Shown here: piece after piece, positions 1-11,610 of the stretch
How positions within the stretch are numbered: position 1 is the first letter of the stretch
How the letters are laid out: the number at the start of each line of letters is the position of its first letter
Source of the DNA: Tricholoma matsutake
Taxonomy: Eukaryota; Basidiomycota; Agaricomycetes; Agaricales; Tricholomataceae
Length of the DNA stretch: 64,000 nt
Assembly (NCBI GenBank): GCA_026075535.2
Contig: AP026540.1
Coordinates: forward strand, 5,580,001-5,644,000
Reading direction: 5' to 3'
Translations under genes and position numbers: made by a program
Notes under the pieces: generated by a model
Seen by the model: the letters and a program-made list of their open reading frames with translations, nothing else
What the model was told of the DNA's origin: nothing
Database searches by the model: none

Positions 1-216
1 GAGGAGAGGACTCCGACAGGGCGAGTCAAGGAAAACGGCGAGCTCCAAGTGAGCTACAAAGGGTACTGCAGAGTCGACGGAGGTGTCGACTCTGAGACGT
101 AGTAAGTCAAATTGTTTGTTAATAATTATGATCGCTAAATATGTATGATCGCTTAGTGATACGCATCCGGGCTATCCAGCCCATCCAAAACGCAGAGGCC
201 AGGCCCTCAAAAGTCG

Positions 217-495
217 ATGAGCGCCCGAAACAAACGACAAAGCCGAAGCCGAAGACGGCTGAGAAGGAGAAGGGGGAAGGGGAAGGGGAAAGCCAAAGCA
301 TGCGAAGTCAAACCTGAGGTCACGGGTATGGTCGAGGGGGCATCGATGGCAGTGGAGGACGAGATGACGCAGTCGGATGCATCAAGACTCCATTGTTGAT
401 ATCTCGCAGAAGTGCTGGTGCGGAAGAAATTGGAAGTGGAAGTCTTGATGGAAGAGATCGAGGTGTTAGAGAGGAAATGGGAGGAGTCCCAGTAG
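217..495 (+). pseudogene. Unassigned basic/coiled-coil coding remnant
   Basis: I do not recognise this gene. A 92-codon frame starts with an Arg/Lys-rich stretch, passes an acidic Glu/Asp-rich middle, and meets a TGA at 397-399. Beyond the TGA the same frame continues as a heptad-like Leu/Glu/Val coiled-coil to a TAG at 493-495. The TGA could be a decayed CGA arginine codon, as in the elements nearby. The same frame is also open at 1-102, before an AT-rich gap (103-180) that could be a decayed intron, but the splice phase does not fit cleanly. It may be the 3' end of a host or element gene entering from the left. Low certainty. Confidence 0.25.
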
Positions 496-823
496 GATTT
501 TTGTTTTATTGTTTTAATGTTATTGTTTTTCTTGTGTCTGAATGAGATAAATTTGAAATGAGAAATATCGCGTGCGATCGAAGCCAGGAAATGTAAGATA
601 TATGCAAAGAAACATAGGAAAGAGAGAAAAAAAGAAAGTAAGACGGACAATTCATCAAAACGAGACATAGGGGAAAGGCTCAGAACTCCTTCATGGCCGA
701 AAAACCCCATTGAGCTTGCGCGAACACGTTTCGAATGATATCGTGACTTGTAATAGTACACTGTTATAAAATCGAGAGTTTGTTTCAATATCGCAAGTAG
801 AAAAAGAAAAGAAAAATGGTTTA
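496..823. other. Non-coding flank of Gyp-A
   Basis: AT-rich stretch between the coding remnant and the true stop codon of Gyp-A pol. The 3' LTR of Gyp-A is expected here because that element lies on the minus strand. I could not match this stretch to the other flank (6853-8066), so no LTR is claimed. A long minus-strand open frame across 207-788 has no recognisable domain and is not treated as a gene. Confidence 0.4.
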
Positions 824-3800
824 TTTGTCTTCGTCGAGGTCAGGAATGCCCTTGTCGATGTCTCTGTCGATGTCCGATGTTGTTTGAAGTTGTTCGAGCC
901 GACGATCGTCGATATCGAAGAAGTTTGGAGGAAGGGGAATCGATTTCCGTGCTAGATAGGGTAGAATTCGGAAAGCTGCTACTGGTCGATGAAGAACTGA
1001 TCCGTCGAGCTCGCAAAGAATATAAGTGCCACCGTAGTTTCTTGCGATGACTATGAGTGGGCCGAGATATCGAGCTCACATTTTTCGATTAAGAGCCTTT
1101 TCGATCTGTGTGTTTCGCATGAGTACGAGGTCACCTTTTTTGAAATGGTAGTCTCAAATTGTTTGCTTGTGAACTTCTTCAAAGTGTTTCGCAGCTTCTT
1201 GTCGAGCGGTGTAGACTCTAGAGTAGAGTACCTCGAGATCGGTCAAGCGTTTCTGGAGTGCAATTGCACGTCAGGTGATGAGATCAGTGGAGGAGAGTAT
1301 TGAATCAGGTGGTGGTTGTAGATATGTCGCTTCTGAAATGTCGAGAGGGATGAGTGGATGAGAACCTGTGATCGCAAAATAGGGCAAACAGCCCATTCAT
1401 TTTCAAACTGTTACCTGTTCTGCCCAAAAGACTGAGTAGGTCCCAACCGACCATCGAGTTTGATCACCATCGACGGCCTTGTAGAGTGATTGTCGTACAT
1501 CGAAGTGGGCTTGTTCGATGAGGCCATTGGCACAAGAATTGTACCCACTTATCCGAATATGATTGATATGATATCGCTTCGACAAATACTCGAGAGCAGA
1601 AAGGAATGCTGCACCGTTGTCAGTAACGATCTCATAAAGCGAGCCCCAATGACAAATGATTTCTTCGAAGATCCAATTGCCGATGGTCTTTGGTGTTTCC
1701 TTGCGAAGCATCCTAAACTCCGGCCAGTACGATATCGAACATCGACCTTGTACTATATAGCGATATCCACCGGAAGGCGGCATGTGCATTGTGTCGATAT
1801 AGACTTTTCTGAATAGAGGAGCGGGTGTGGCGACGATTGGTGGAATAAGAAGATTTTGTGTTTGTTGCAACTGACAGTAGTGGCACGTTCGGATGTACCA
1901 TGCGATATCGGCTTTCAGGTTGGGCCACCAGAATCGTAGTGCGACGTGAGACTTTGTGGCGAAGATCATTTTGTGGCCGATATGGTTGTGCGATGACCGG
2001 ATAATATTGATGCGATGCTCTGGAATCGTGACGATCTTGTGTTCACCATGATGATCTTTTCGCCATAGTTTGCCGGAATCTATGAAGAACTTGGTGCAAT
2101 ATCGCACGAAGGTAGCATACTCTGTGTCTGATAGATGTGGGGGTCGCACCATATTGTCTAACCATTTATGAACGAGCAGTAATCGTTCATCGTCTTTCTT
2201 TGCTTTGTCCGATCTAGGTATGTCTTCATATGAAACGTCCTCCCCCTTACTGAAATCCAAAGCTTGGGTGAAAGTGGGGTAAGTCATGTGAGAGGGGAAT
2301 GGTTGAATCGAGATTGGGTTGATTTGGTGAACAAAACCATGTAGTTTGTCGATCCAGTCACCGAATTCTTCTTCTACTTCAACATCATCATCTTCGGTTT
2401 GTCGAGGACGTCGCAAAAGACCGTCCAGTCCATGGTGCGTACCTGCAACATGAACTAGGGTGAAGTGAAACGTTAGAATGGAGACTATCCATCGGTTTAT
2501 GCTAGCACTAGGCACGATATCGGGATTTGAGAGCATGCCTTTAATATACCTCACATCGACCTCGACGATAAGGTTTCGTACCCCTATCAAGTATAAATGA
2601 AGTGCCCCAAGGGCTCAATATAGACCATAAAGCTCGAGTTTCGGTTGCGAAAACCGCGATTCACGGTCGTTGAGCGTGATCGAGCCGAATCGACTGTAAT
2701 ATCGCTTTCGAGGGTTATCTCGGTTGCATTGCGTTAGGAAATAGCCAATGGCGATGCTCGATGTGTCGACTGCAAGGATTACTGGGGTGTTCGAGGTATA
2801 GTCGATGGCTCGAATCGCTGGCGAGTTTAGGAGCGCATGCTTGAGATCTTCTTGCGCTGCTACCTGAGATGGGCCGAATTCGAAGGGCACATCTTTTTGA
2901 GTAAGATTGATTAGTGGAGCTGCTCAATGTGCGAAACTCTGGATGAAAATTCGACAAACTCCAATCGTTCCTAAGAACACCTTAACTTCTGTGAGCGTAC
3001 AACATGGACCCCATTTCTGGATCTTATCGATATGCGTCGGGTCAGCCATTCGGCCTTGAATATTGCATCAATGACCTAAAACGATTATCTCGGGGACACA
3101 AGCAAATAATTTCGGTCCAGAGAACGTCCCACCACAATACTTCATGCGCTGGATGATGCAATTTAGGTTCTCAAAGTGTTCCCACATGAATCATCGAATG
3201 CCTGAGTTGTCGACAATCATTTCATAAGACCCACCGATCGTTCAATATTCCAATTTCGGACCCTTCACTGGTGTGTCGTCAATATAAGGGATCATGATGT
3301 GAGGGACCTCGGGTTGTAGGATGAAAGTTACGTAGTTGTGTAGGATCGGAACCGAGTTTGTCCAACCCATCAGTAGGGTGACGATTCGAAGTGCGCTGAA
3401 TGGTGTCTGGAAAGTTGTTAGATCTCGAGAGGATTCAGATACAAGCCTTTCATCAAATGCAACATATAAATCCAACATTCCACCACAAGTGCATCCTCCA
3501 AACTGTTCAGCTAAATGCTCGGGGATTGGGACAACGCCTGAGTGCTGAATCATAACTTGGTTTAGCGGCTCGAGGCTGTGGACAATTTGGAGCAATTTTG
3601 CATCTTTCTTCGCAACACAAAACCATCGTGATCGGTATGATGAGGTCGACAACTTGTAGACTCCTGCTTCGATCTTCTTTTTCAGCATCTCAGAAATTTG
3701 TTCATACAAACCAGGCAGTATGGGGATATTGCGTTCGACCCAAGGGGTATGTGGGATGACTGGGAACTCGATAGGGGGGAAGAGATTGGGTCGAAACCTT

Positions 3801-4390
3801 CCTTGTTCGTTTTTGGTCCATGCGAACTCTGCTTGCTGGTTTTGAATGAAGTCATGCATGAGGTCTCGTTCTTGAGGCCATAAGAAATCTCCTGGATGAT
3901 TTTGATCGATGATGTTTTTGTGTTTGAGGTTATATTGAGGAGTTGGTTTGAATATCGGAGGATGGGGATTTAGTGGAGGCATGTCTTGGAGGGGATCACC
4001 CTCGATGCGTCGAATAATTCTAAAATGATCGGGTAGTCTGGCCACGATTGGGTGGACCTTCTGTGCGACTGGTTTATACTTTTTCTTTGTCGATAAATAA
4101 CTAGACTGTGGATTGTCAGAAATAACTGAGGAAGGGGAAACTGACGATGAAGAAGGTCGCATAGGTATAAACACCATTGAGGCGTTTCAAGGAATGTGGA
4201 ACTCGTCGCATGCAGATAAATATAAGTTGGAAAGCGTCGCGGATAGTTCTTCAGAGGAGTCAATTTCGGGGATATTTGCAGTGTGCTCGATAGTTATAGA
4301 GGAGTTAGAAGAGTCGAACGAGATGATGAAAGTGCACTGTTCCAAAATTTCATTCTCTAACGCTGAAAATCCTCTCGAACTACTTTTCAA
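824..4390 (-). pseudogene. pol: Gyp-A pol: reverse transcriptase, RNase H, integrase
   Basis: One frame of 1189 codons. RT lies at about 3240-3900, with a recognisable finger/palm and the YIDD catalytic box (about 3278). RNase H follows at 2615-2900 (VILAVDTSSIAIGYFL). The integrase has an H2C2 zinc-binding motif (HNHIGHK, then CHYC) at about 1850-2000 and a catalytic core at about 1500-1850 (VTDNGAAF, GLIEQAH). The C-terminal tail (824-1150, PVAAFRILPYLARK) is typical of the family. Eleven premature TGAs all replace Arg, for example LGH*C, FAH*A, GIR*F and M*ARYLG. The frame ends at a TAA. No frameshift is visible inside pol, so decay here is by transitions only. Confidence 0.85.
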
Positions 4391-6852
4391 CGATGGTGAG
4401 ATCGAGGTATCGAGGGAATTGTAGTGGTCCGAGTTGAGTTAGGATTGCATATCGTGATGGTTTGCACTTTGTTCCGATAGTTCCTAATGACACTTTCCAT
4501 CAAGACATCGAAAGGTCGTCCGAGTAGAATATTGTATGCCGGGTCCCAAATAATATGTATCTGCATGTATAGGGTAATTCCACCGAGATTGCAGGGTACG
4601 TTGCATGCTAAACTGAGTGTTTTGTCCACAGTCCCGTTAGCAGACTGCATCGGAAGCCTAATCGAGGAGTCGTATGCTAGACCGAGTTCATGGCAAACAT
4701 CTTTGGCCATCAATATGATCAAGGAACCAGGATCGACGACGCTTTCTACCTGGTTGTTACCATGGACGTCCATAATAACTGATCTAATCGATGAAGTTTC
4801 TTTAGCGACAACGAAAGGCTGAGGGATTTCACCGGGTCGGAGACTGCTAATATAAGTCTCGTATGGGTCAGGCACGATGATCGCATCGGGACTAAACATG
4901 TTCGTTGCATTGTTTCCGGATTGTGGGACTCGTTTTGGTGTGACCTGTTCTCTCCATTTTGTTTGAACCTCTGGTGAAAGCAAGAGTAGTTCTTCAGATG
5001 TCAGCGTGATGATCGGCATCTTCATCGAGCATGCAAATATATCATGCACGATTTTCTCATTCTGTACCGGTGCCTGTGTCGCATACAATGGTCCGTCTTT
5101 TTCTTTACCCTTTCATGCACCAGCGAAGTTCCTTTCATGTGGTGGCAAATAGGCGTTCTCCCTGACCGACGCGTATGGGTGTACCGAGGTTTGCATTGGG
5201 GGTATGGTGGTCAATGGCGAAGTGGTCAGTGTTGATGTTGGAGTGGTAGTTGAAGTCGAAGGGTTGACCGTTGTCGATGAAGATGTTGAGGGTGGTGGGA
5301 CTGTACCAGTAGACGTTGACAATGCAGGGACGGGAGTTGTCGTGGCTGGAACCAAATTTCAAACCTCTTTGTTTGGACGCGAAAATGGTCAACCACTTTG
5401 AAGCGTGAATATTTCGTGCTCGAGAGCCACTATTCTATCTTCGGAGTCAGCTGTCAACATCGAGTGATAAATGCCTTTTGTCTCCAATCCCGATATAGAA
5501 ACGGTGTTGGACTCTGTTATCGAAGTGATCACAGCCAAGGTTGAACTAGTCGAAGTTGAAGGTGCCGATGGTGCGATGGTGAATAAAAGTGTTGCTGCTG
5601 GGGTTGCATCTGGGTTGCATTTCCACCATTCATTGATGCGTTCCTTGATAAACCTGCCAGGGATACTTCGAGGGGTGAATTGTCTGTTAGGAAGTACAAT
5701 CTTTCCTTCCGCGTTTCGCTTACACTTCCCTTTGTTCAAGTATGACTGACAAACCATACAGTCAGGGATAAAATGTCCGGATAAACCGCAAAATATGCAA
5801 AGGAGTGCATCGATATGTGCCTGTCTGTCTGCCAAATTAGTGCGAGGATTTTTAGTACCTGCGATATGCGTAGCGATGGTGCTAGCGAATCATTCGAACA
5901 TTGCGTTTAGATCTTTGGTTTTGATCATAATAGTTCCAGGTGACGAGGTGCCTGTATTTCCAACGTTCGATGTCGAGTGCAATGAAGAGGTCGATTGGTG
6001 GATTACTGAGTTCGATGTGTTGGAGCCTGCTAGAACAAATTTTGCTGCATCGTGAATGTCATTGAGTGGATACGGATCGTCAGGATAATGGTTGGGGAAT
6101 TTGAGTTCAAGTCGTCGAGCAATTTGAGTCCATAAGCCGGGTTGGAATCCTCAAACATAAGCTCTGCTTTGCTCGGCTTCTGAGATCCTATTCTTTGCTC
6201 GCAAAAAGTGAGTAATGTTGTAGAATGCGCAATAATACATTCCTAGATCGCTCGCGTCAAATATCCCAATGCGTAGCTGTTCTCCCACTAATTTGTCCAT
6301 GTCCAATATGCTCCACTTGCGATCGTCTTCCAAGCCGGGATAGAGTTTGTGTACTGCTGTTCTAAATTCATTGAATGATGTGCCGGGTTGATACTCTGGA
6401 AGCGATTCCCAGAGTTCTGATGAGTCGATGTCGAGGTAGTGACAAGCGTGTTTCTTCATGAGATTCAATTCAGTAACGCCGCAGGTCGGGAATAATAGTT
6501 CAAGCTCTTTGAAGTATCGTCAAAGCTCTCGAAGCTGAGTCGGGTTGAATTTCGGAGTGGTCGAGTGCCCATGAGCTGGCATCGCGGTTTGGGTAGTCAT
6601 GAATGCAATGACTCTAGGGGTAGGGGTTAAGACTTGTGTAATAGATGGTAGAGGTGTCGAAGTTGTTGGAAGGATAAATGAAGAGGTCGATGATGATGAC
6701 GAAGAAGTAGATGATGATGTGGAAGGTGATGATATAGGTGAAGGAAATAGTCTACGATGAGTAGATTCTGCCTCGGAAACTGGAATTAGAATATCTCCTG
6801 ATTGTTCGAGAGATTCGAAGGTGTGGTGAGTATCAATGCAAAGGGTTCTCAC
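4387..6852 (-). pseudogene. gag: Gyp-A gag and aspartic protease
   Basis: One frame of 822 codons. The N-terminus is Ser/Thr-rich (6560-6780). The capsid-like domain (about 6150-6540) contains MDKLVGEQLRIGIF and is typical of this gypsy gag family. A Cys cluster follows (CIFCGLSGHFIPDC, about 5750-5790) and is probably nucleic-acid binding. After a Thr/Pro-rich linker (5120-5370) comes a retropepsin-like domain (4430-4830), where the usual DSG appears as VVDPGSLI, with ILLGRPF as the second conserved block. In-frame TGAs lie at LREL*RYF, RAYV*GF, MFE*FA, SG*PF, KEV*NL and AGA*KG, all expected Arg. As it stands only short gag fragments could be made. Confidence 0.8.
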
Positions 6853-8066
6853 TTGTGTTGGCCTAAGCCGAGGAAGTCGAGGTTGGTCCGACGATGAAAT
6901 GATTCAGACACCCTCGCAGTGGGCTCCAAAAATGATGATGCTCAACCCGGGAAAACCACCAGAACTGCCAATGAGGCAATTGATGATGTTTGCAACGAGT
7001 CAGAGGAGGGTTGCGAGACGTTCCGAAAGTTCATGGTCAAACCTCTGAGAAGATTACTAGTTAACACTAGTCGTGAAGGTAGTGTTATGTGAGACAAAGG
7101 CGTTTGTCATGGTCCGATCGAGTATCGATCAATATCAAGGGTGATCGACAAGATCGACGGCGAATGAGTTTTATCGTCGATGGTCAATATGTGAATTATG
7201 GGGACCTTTCGATAGGTCGATGGTATACAAAGGGTGCAGCAAACTGCTATGAAGTGTTGGAAGGGTTGCTAGAACTAATGATGAGAGGATCGAGGGAGGA
7301 TCGAGGATGCGACGATTGCAGAGGTTTCTTGTCAATTGAGAAAACCCGCAGAGACTTAGATTGTTTTAGAAAGCTGATTGGATGCTTAGAACTGTATACA
7401 AGACAATATGTGAAGACAATTTCTTTTTGTTTTCAAGTAGATACTACAGAGTTTTATATGTTTTAAAGAAACTTCCTAAAATGGAATGAGAAACATGTGT
7501 AGAACATGAGGCAAAAGATATGAGTTAAGGCACAAGGCCATAAAGGAGACTGGAATCCAAACAAGAAAGATATATATATCATATGATGAAAGAGTAATAA
7601 AGGGAAAGAACTAAAAGAGACTGTCCTTTGTGTATAAACTGCGCTAAGTCTCACAATAATGTGTCCAGCAGGTTCTGTGCACGATAGGGACTTGGAATGA
7701 AGCTGACCTATGATCAGCAGGTTTGAACACGAGTTGGAATATGTCCTAGTGCATGGTCTTCCACCATTTAGATAACGAAGGCGGCGCCCGATGTCGCTCA
7801 TAGTTTCTCGATATCGATCGATGACGCTCGATGATGGTCGACAATGGTTGATTGCGGTTGTGGCTTGTTCGAAGTTGGTCGGGGATGTTCGGTGGTCGTG
7901 TAGGGGAATCTTAGGGAGTAGTCCTAAGGTTGTGCGATGTGGTCTTTTGATACTATCGATGTCACTGGTGATGTTTCTATGTGGTCAATCTGATATCGTG
8001 ATCAATAGAGTGTGTTGCGCTGCATCTGGGACGTCGTAGGAATTAGCTGATGTAATTAGAATGATG
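6853..8066. other. Leader/flank of Gyp-A, no supported gene
   Basis: Lies upstream of Gyp-A gag (minus strand) and should hold its 5' LTR and leader. It is CpG- and TCGA-rich up to about 8000. The 125-codon open frame at 7089-7466 (plus) has no recognisable domain and is antisense to the expected leader, so it is not called. The Gyp-A/Gyp-B boundary lies near 8040-8110, where the Gyp-B chromodomain stops. No target duplication was found there. Confidence 0.4.
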
Positions 8067-8658
8067 CTAAAGTGTTGAATCGGTCCTTGAGCTGAGAAGA
8101 TGACCTATCACCGAGGGGCATTCACATCGGACTCCTTGACCCATGAGTTCTCCTCCCTTCCAATGCACCAAATACTGGAGTTTTCCTCGATGCAACCGGC
8201 TGTCCAAGATTGACTCAACTTCGTATTGGGGTTCTCCCTCAATCACTGTAGGCAGTAGTGGTGGACGTGAATGGCATCCCAGAAATGGATCTGGGGGAGC
8301 TGAAAGGAGTTTGACAACATGGAAGACTGGGTGGAGTCTGGACATGGAGGCTGGGAGGTGTAGACGATAGGCATGCATTCCAATATGGGGAAAGGTCCCA
8401 GGAAATGATGAGTGAGTTTCTTGGATGGAGGCATAGTGGAGATGTCACTGGAGTCAAGATAAACTCAATCACCAACCTTGTACTGAGGGGTCAGAGAATG
8501 GCGTTGGTTGTAAAAGCATGCCATGTCATCCTTCACCTTTGCTAAGGCTGCCTTTGCCTCCTCCAAGCTATTCCACATGTGTTCTGTGAACTCATTCACT
8601 ATCTCAATGTGTGAGGGAGTTTGGTGAGGTTCAAATCCCATGTGTGGATGTCATCCAG
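8067..8658 (-). pseudogene. pol: Gyp-B integrase C-terminus and chromodomain
   Basis: The 3' end of pol. It contains the post-integrase segment ([11 protein letters not shown]) and a chromodomain ([22 protein letters not shown]) at about 8120-8250. The chromodomain would bind modified histone tails and direct integration into heterochromatin. After WKG the reading shifts by one base to [14 protein letters not shown], so the domain is frameshifted, then truncated. Upstream (8380-8658) the linker beginning HPHMGFEP is in another frame and abuts hAT-a1. Confidence 0.7.
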
Positions 8659-9375
8659 TAGTGTTTAAAGGTCCGGTTAATGCAACTGAAAAAATGACCG
8701 CAACCAAACTGAACCAGACTGAATGCAACCAGACCATCGGTTGCGCTTGCCCACATTTGGGGTTGTTCCGGTTGTTGGTTGCCTCATTTTAAAAATATTT
8801 GAAAACCATTAAAAGACTGATTGCCATCAGTTGCAACCGGTCTTTCTGCAGTGCATAAAAGATGTGTACATCATGGGAAAAACCCATGAGTCAGGTCGCC
8901 ATGAGGCATGGGTTCCTTTCCCATGAGGACATACCCCATGAGTCATGTCACCATGAGGCGTGGGTTGCTCATATCTGTAATAATTTGCTGAAAAGATATG
9001 AGATTATTACAGAAATGAGAAACCCACACCTCATGGTGACCTGACTCACAGGTTATATCATCATGGGAAAGGAACCTGCACCTCATGGCGACATGACTCA
9101 CAGGTTTTTTCCCACGATGTACAAAATTATTACAGAAATGAGAAACCCGCACCTCATGGTGACATGAGTCATGGGGTATATCATCACGGGAAAGGAACCC
9201 ACCCCTCATGGTGACTAAGACTGGTCTTAACCGGTTTTTTGGGGGCAACCCAACTGATGTGGACTGGTCTTACTTGGTTTGGTTGCGGTTGCCCCATATC
9301 TGGGTCGGTCTGGTTGCGGTTGCAGTTGCTGGTTGCCCGTCAAAAAACTGGACCGAACCAGACCTTTAAACACTA
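8659..9375. mobile_element. hAT-a1: non-autonomous hAT-like element
   Basis: 717 bp flanked by terminal inverted repeats starting TAGTGTTTAAAGGTC, each followed by repeated GGTTGCGGTTGC-like subterminal motifs. Same TIR family as hAT-a2, a3 and a4. The core (8870-9215) holds three related segments of about 110 bp, one inverted, built around CCATGAGTCA, CACCATGAGG and AATTATTACAGAAATGAG, giving long hairpin potential. No transposase. It interrupts Gyp-B integrase between LLDTGH and the HPHMGFEP segment. The flanks no longer show a clean 8-bp duplication. Assigned to hAT by TIR type and by the 8-bp duplications of its relatives. Confidence 0.75.
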
Positions 9376-9776
9376 TTGATGTCCAGTGTCTAAGAGGAAA
9401 GGGGTCTGTTGAGTGGAAGCATGGACATGGTTGTTGTATCCGAACTTGGCCAAAGGGAGAAGATCATCCCAATTGTCCTGGCACTCATTGATGAAGATGC
9501 AGATGTACTGCTCCAGTTCCTGGTTGACTTGCTCAGTCTGGCCATCAGTTTGTGGGTGATAAGCGGTCAAAGCAAGGAGTTTGACCCCCAGAAGTTGGTA
9601 CAGCTCACGAGTAAACTCTGCTGTGGACTGAGGGCCACGGTCAGAGAGGAAACACCAGGAAGTCCATGTAATTTTTACACATGGTGGAGATAGAGTTGGG
9701 CGGCACTGACAGTGGTGTGAGTGGGAATGAAGTGAGCACATTTTCCCACTGAATCAACTGTGCACATCACTGCATC
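9376..9776 (-). pseudogene. pol: Gyp-B integrase catalytic core
   Basis: Retroviral-type integrase core. Visible blocks are DAVMCTVDSVGKCAHFIPT near 9720-9776, KLHGLP, LTAYHPQTDGQTEQVNQELE at about 9480-9560, and NWDDLLPLAKFGYNNHVH. A frameshift lies near 9650. It is bounded on the right by hAT-b and on the left by hAT-a1. This core would join element cDNA ends to host DNA. The copy is dead. Confidence 0.8.
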
Positions 9777-11047
9777 TAAGGAGTGCCAGGGGTAACCCTT
9801 GGGTATATTTTCTCATACCTGTACCTATACCCGTGAACACCGTACCTGCACAGGTAGGGGTACAGTATTACTGCGGGTTTTCATGGGTTACCCATGCTTA
9901 TTCACGGGTTTCAGCATAAATATGTATTTTAATATTCAATTACACTAAGTTAATATATAGAAAAAAGAAAAAACCCTCCGCTTGCATTTGCAGTGAGGGA
10001 GGGGGTGGTGGTGGTGGTTGTCACCCAGAACAACATGAGAAACCACCCCTGCTCGCATTTGGAGTGAGGGGGTGGTGCCTGTGGACCTCGTCCTGTTGTC
10101 CTGTTGTCTTGTCGATGACAAGGGGGGGGTGGACCTGCAATGAGAAACCCCCCTCTCATGCTAGACATGAGGGAGGGGGAGTCAACCAAAGATAGCCCCC
10201 TCCAGCTCACATTTGAGGTGAGGGAGGGGGGAGCTGCTGTCATCGCGGCCTAGAAAATGAATATAGCCCCCTCCGGCTTGCATTTGAAGCGAGGGAGGGG
10301 GAGCTGTCACTATTGTTGCCTAGAGGAAGAATATAGCCCCCTCCGGCTTGCATTTGGAGTGAGGGAGGGGGGATGGTGCCTGCTCATTGTCCCCATCTGA
10401 AATGCATCCCATTTCCACCCCACGAGCAGTTGCTCATGGTGGCAGTTGGGGGTGCTGTCATGGTGGTGGTCCTCGGGTCCTCCTTGTCATCCTGCCCTCC
10501 TTGTCCTCCTTGTCCTGCCCTCATCGTTGGCATTGTCATCATTGCCAGTCCCATTGCCACCTTGCAAGCAGAGGCTTGCAACAGTGGTGGGTGCTGTCTG
10601 AGTCAACGGTGTTGGCTCCTTGCTATAGCACTATTAGAATCTAAAAATTGAATAAAAATATTAATTAGTTAGAAAGAAAACAAGAACGAAATATATATAT
10701 AAAATTCCTAGGGCCCAAATGACATTAAATGTCATTTGGGCCTGTTCCCTGTGTGATGTGGTCATTTTGTGTCGCTTCCTGGTCATCAGAGCTCCCTGTC
10801 CCCACCCTGTGAGCAGTTGCTCATGGCAGTGGTTGGGGGTGCTATGGTAGTGTCATCCATCATCCTGTAGTTTGAAATCAAATATGTTGTGAGTGAATCA
10901 ACAAAGTCAGATGATCACTCACCTGACTGGTAATTTGGTACCTGTAAACCTGTGGTTACGGGTATGGCAATCCCATACCCATACCTGTACCTGGGCATAC
11001 CCGTGACCGGAAACCCATGGTGTTACCTGTACCCATGCTATTCCTTA
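9777..11047. mobile_element. hAT-b: hAT-like element with decayed 8-bp target duplication
   Basis: 1271 bp. The left end reads TAAGGAGTGCCAGGGGTA. The inverted right end reads TAAGGAATAGCATGGGTA. The flanks are ACTGCATC (9769-9776) and ACCACATC (11048-11055). Both derive from ACCGCATC by opposite-strand CpG decay. Inside are GTACCTGTACC-rich subterminal repeats, tandem AGCCCCCTCCGGCTTGCATT units (9960-10380), a GAGCAGTTGCTC motif, and a strong hairpin GGGCCCAAATGACAT/ATGTCATTTGGGCC at 10709-10742. No transposase. Open frames inside are low-complexity shadows. It interrupts Gyp-B integrase at GFDAVM. Confidence 0.8.
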
Positions 11048-11610
11048 ACCACATCAAACCCATTCGCCTCTGGCAACTCCACCACAAAGTCGATGCTGAC
11101 AACATCCCAACGACTCTCTGGAACAGGAAGAGGGTGTAGCTTGCCAATGGGTTTGCGACGAGGAATCTTGGTGCATAAGCAAAGGTCACGACTCACAAGT
11201 GCGACAATACTGACCAATGAGTTGTGACATTTGTGGCCACCAATAATTCTGTGAGGTGAGCTCCAAGGTCTTCCAGCATCCAGGATGACCAGCAATCTGT
11301 GAGTCATGGTGTTGGGATATGATGTGCCGGTGAAAATCTGGGTCATTGGGGACATAGATGTGATCCCTGAAATACAACAAGTCCTCCTTTTTAGCCCACT
11401 CTGCCACATGCAAGGAAAGGGTGGATTCCTTCCTCAGTTCTTTAACAGCTCAGGCAACACCATCCTCATGTAAACTGCTATGGTTTGCATGACAAATGTC
11501 ACATAGGATGCTCCTTGCCCTGGGGTGCGATGCCTTCCAGTGCCCAAATGGTGAACAGGTCTGGCTGCAACAACACAATGTTTTGATTGTCATCACTGCC
11601 ATCCCCATGG
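11048..11610 (-). pseudogene. pol: Gyp-B integrase zinc-binding N-terminus
   Basis: Carries HDSQIAGHPGCWKT and YCRTCE (H2C2 zinc finger, about 11200-11310), then LHPLPVPESRWDVVSIDF and the start of the catalytic core up to GFDVV. Upstream (11400-11610) is the linker after RNase H (LQPDLFTIWAL). At least two frameshifts and a VA*AVKEL TGA are present. Right boundary: hAT-c target duplication CCCCATGG. Confidence 0.75.

Larger units (their letters stand above)
824..6852 (-). mobile_element. Gyp-A: Ty3/gypsy gag-pol element, decayed
   Basis: A near-complete gypsy coding region in the order gag, zinc-knuckle-like region, protease, reverse transcriptase, RNase H, integrase. It reads as only two frames: 6852 to 4387 (gag-protease) and 4390 to 824 (pol), offset by one base near 4390. 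About 17 in-frame stops interrupt it, and every one is TGA at a position where the family has Arg. No TAA or TAG occurs before the natural TAA at 824-826. The RT box is intact (YIDD). LTRs were not identified. The DNA is visibly rich in TCGA and other CpG sites, unlike the elements to its right, so it is probably a separate, more recently active lineage. Confidence 0.85.

Noticed and set aside
7089..7466. 125-codon open frame as a gene
   Set aside because: No domain, antisense to the Gyp-A leader, and composition like the surrounding TCGA-rich DNA.
8651..9383. Clean 8-bp target duplication for hAT-a1
   Set aside because: TCATCCAG and TTGATGTC do not match, and no single CpG change explains the difference.
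10373..10651. Open frames inside hAT-b
   Set aside because: Low-complexity frames over GC-rich tandem repeats, on both strands at once, with no family similarity.
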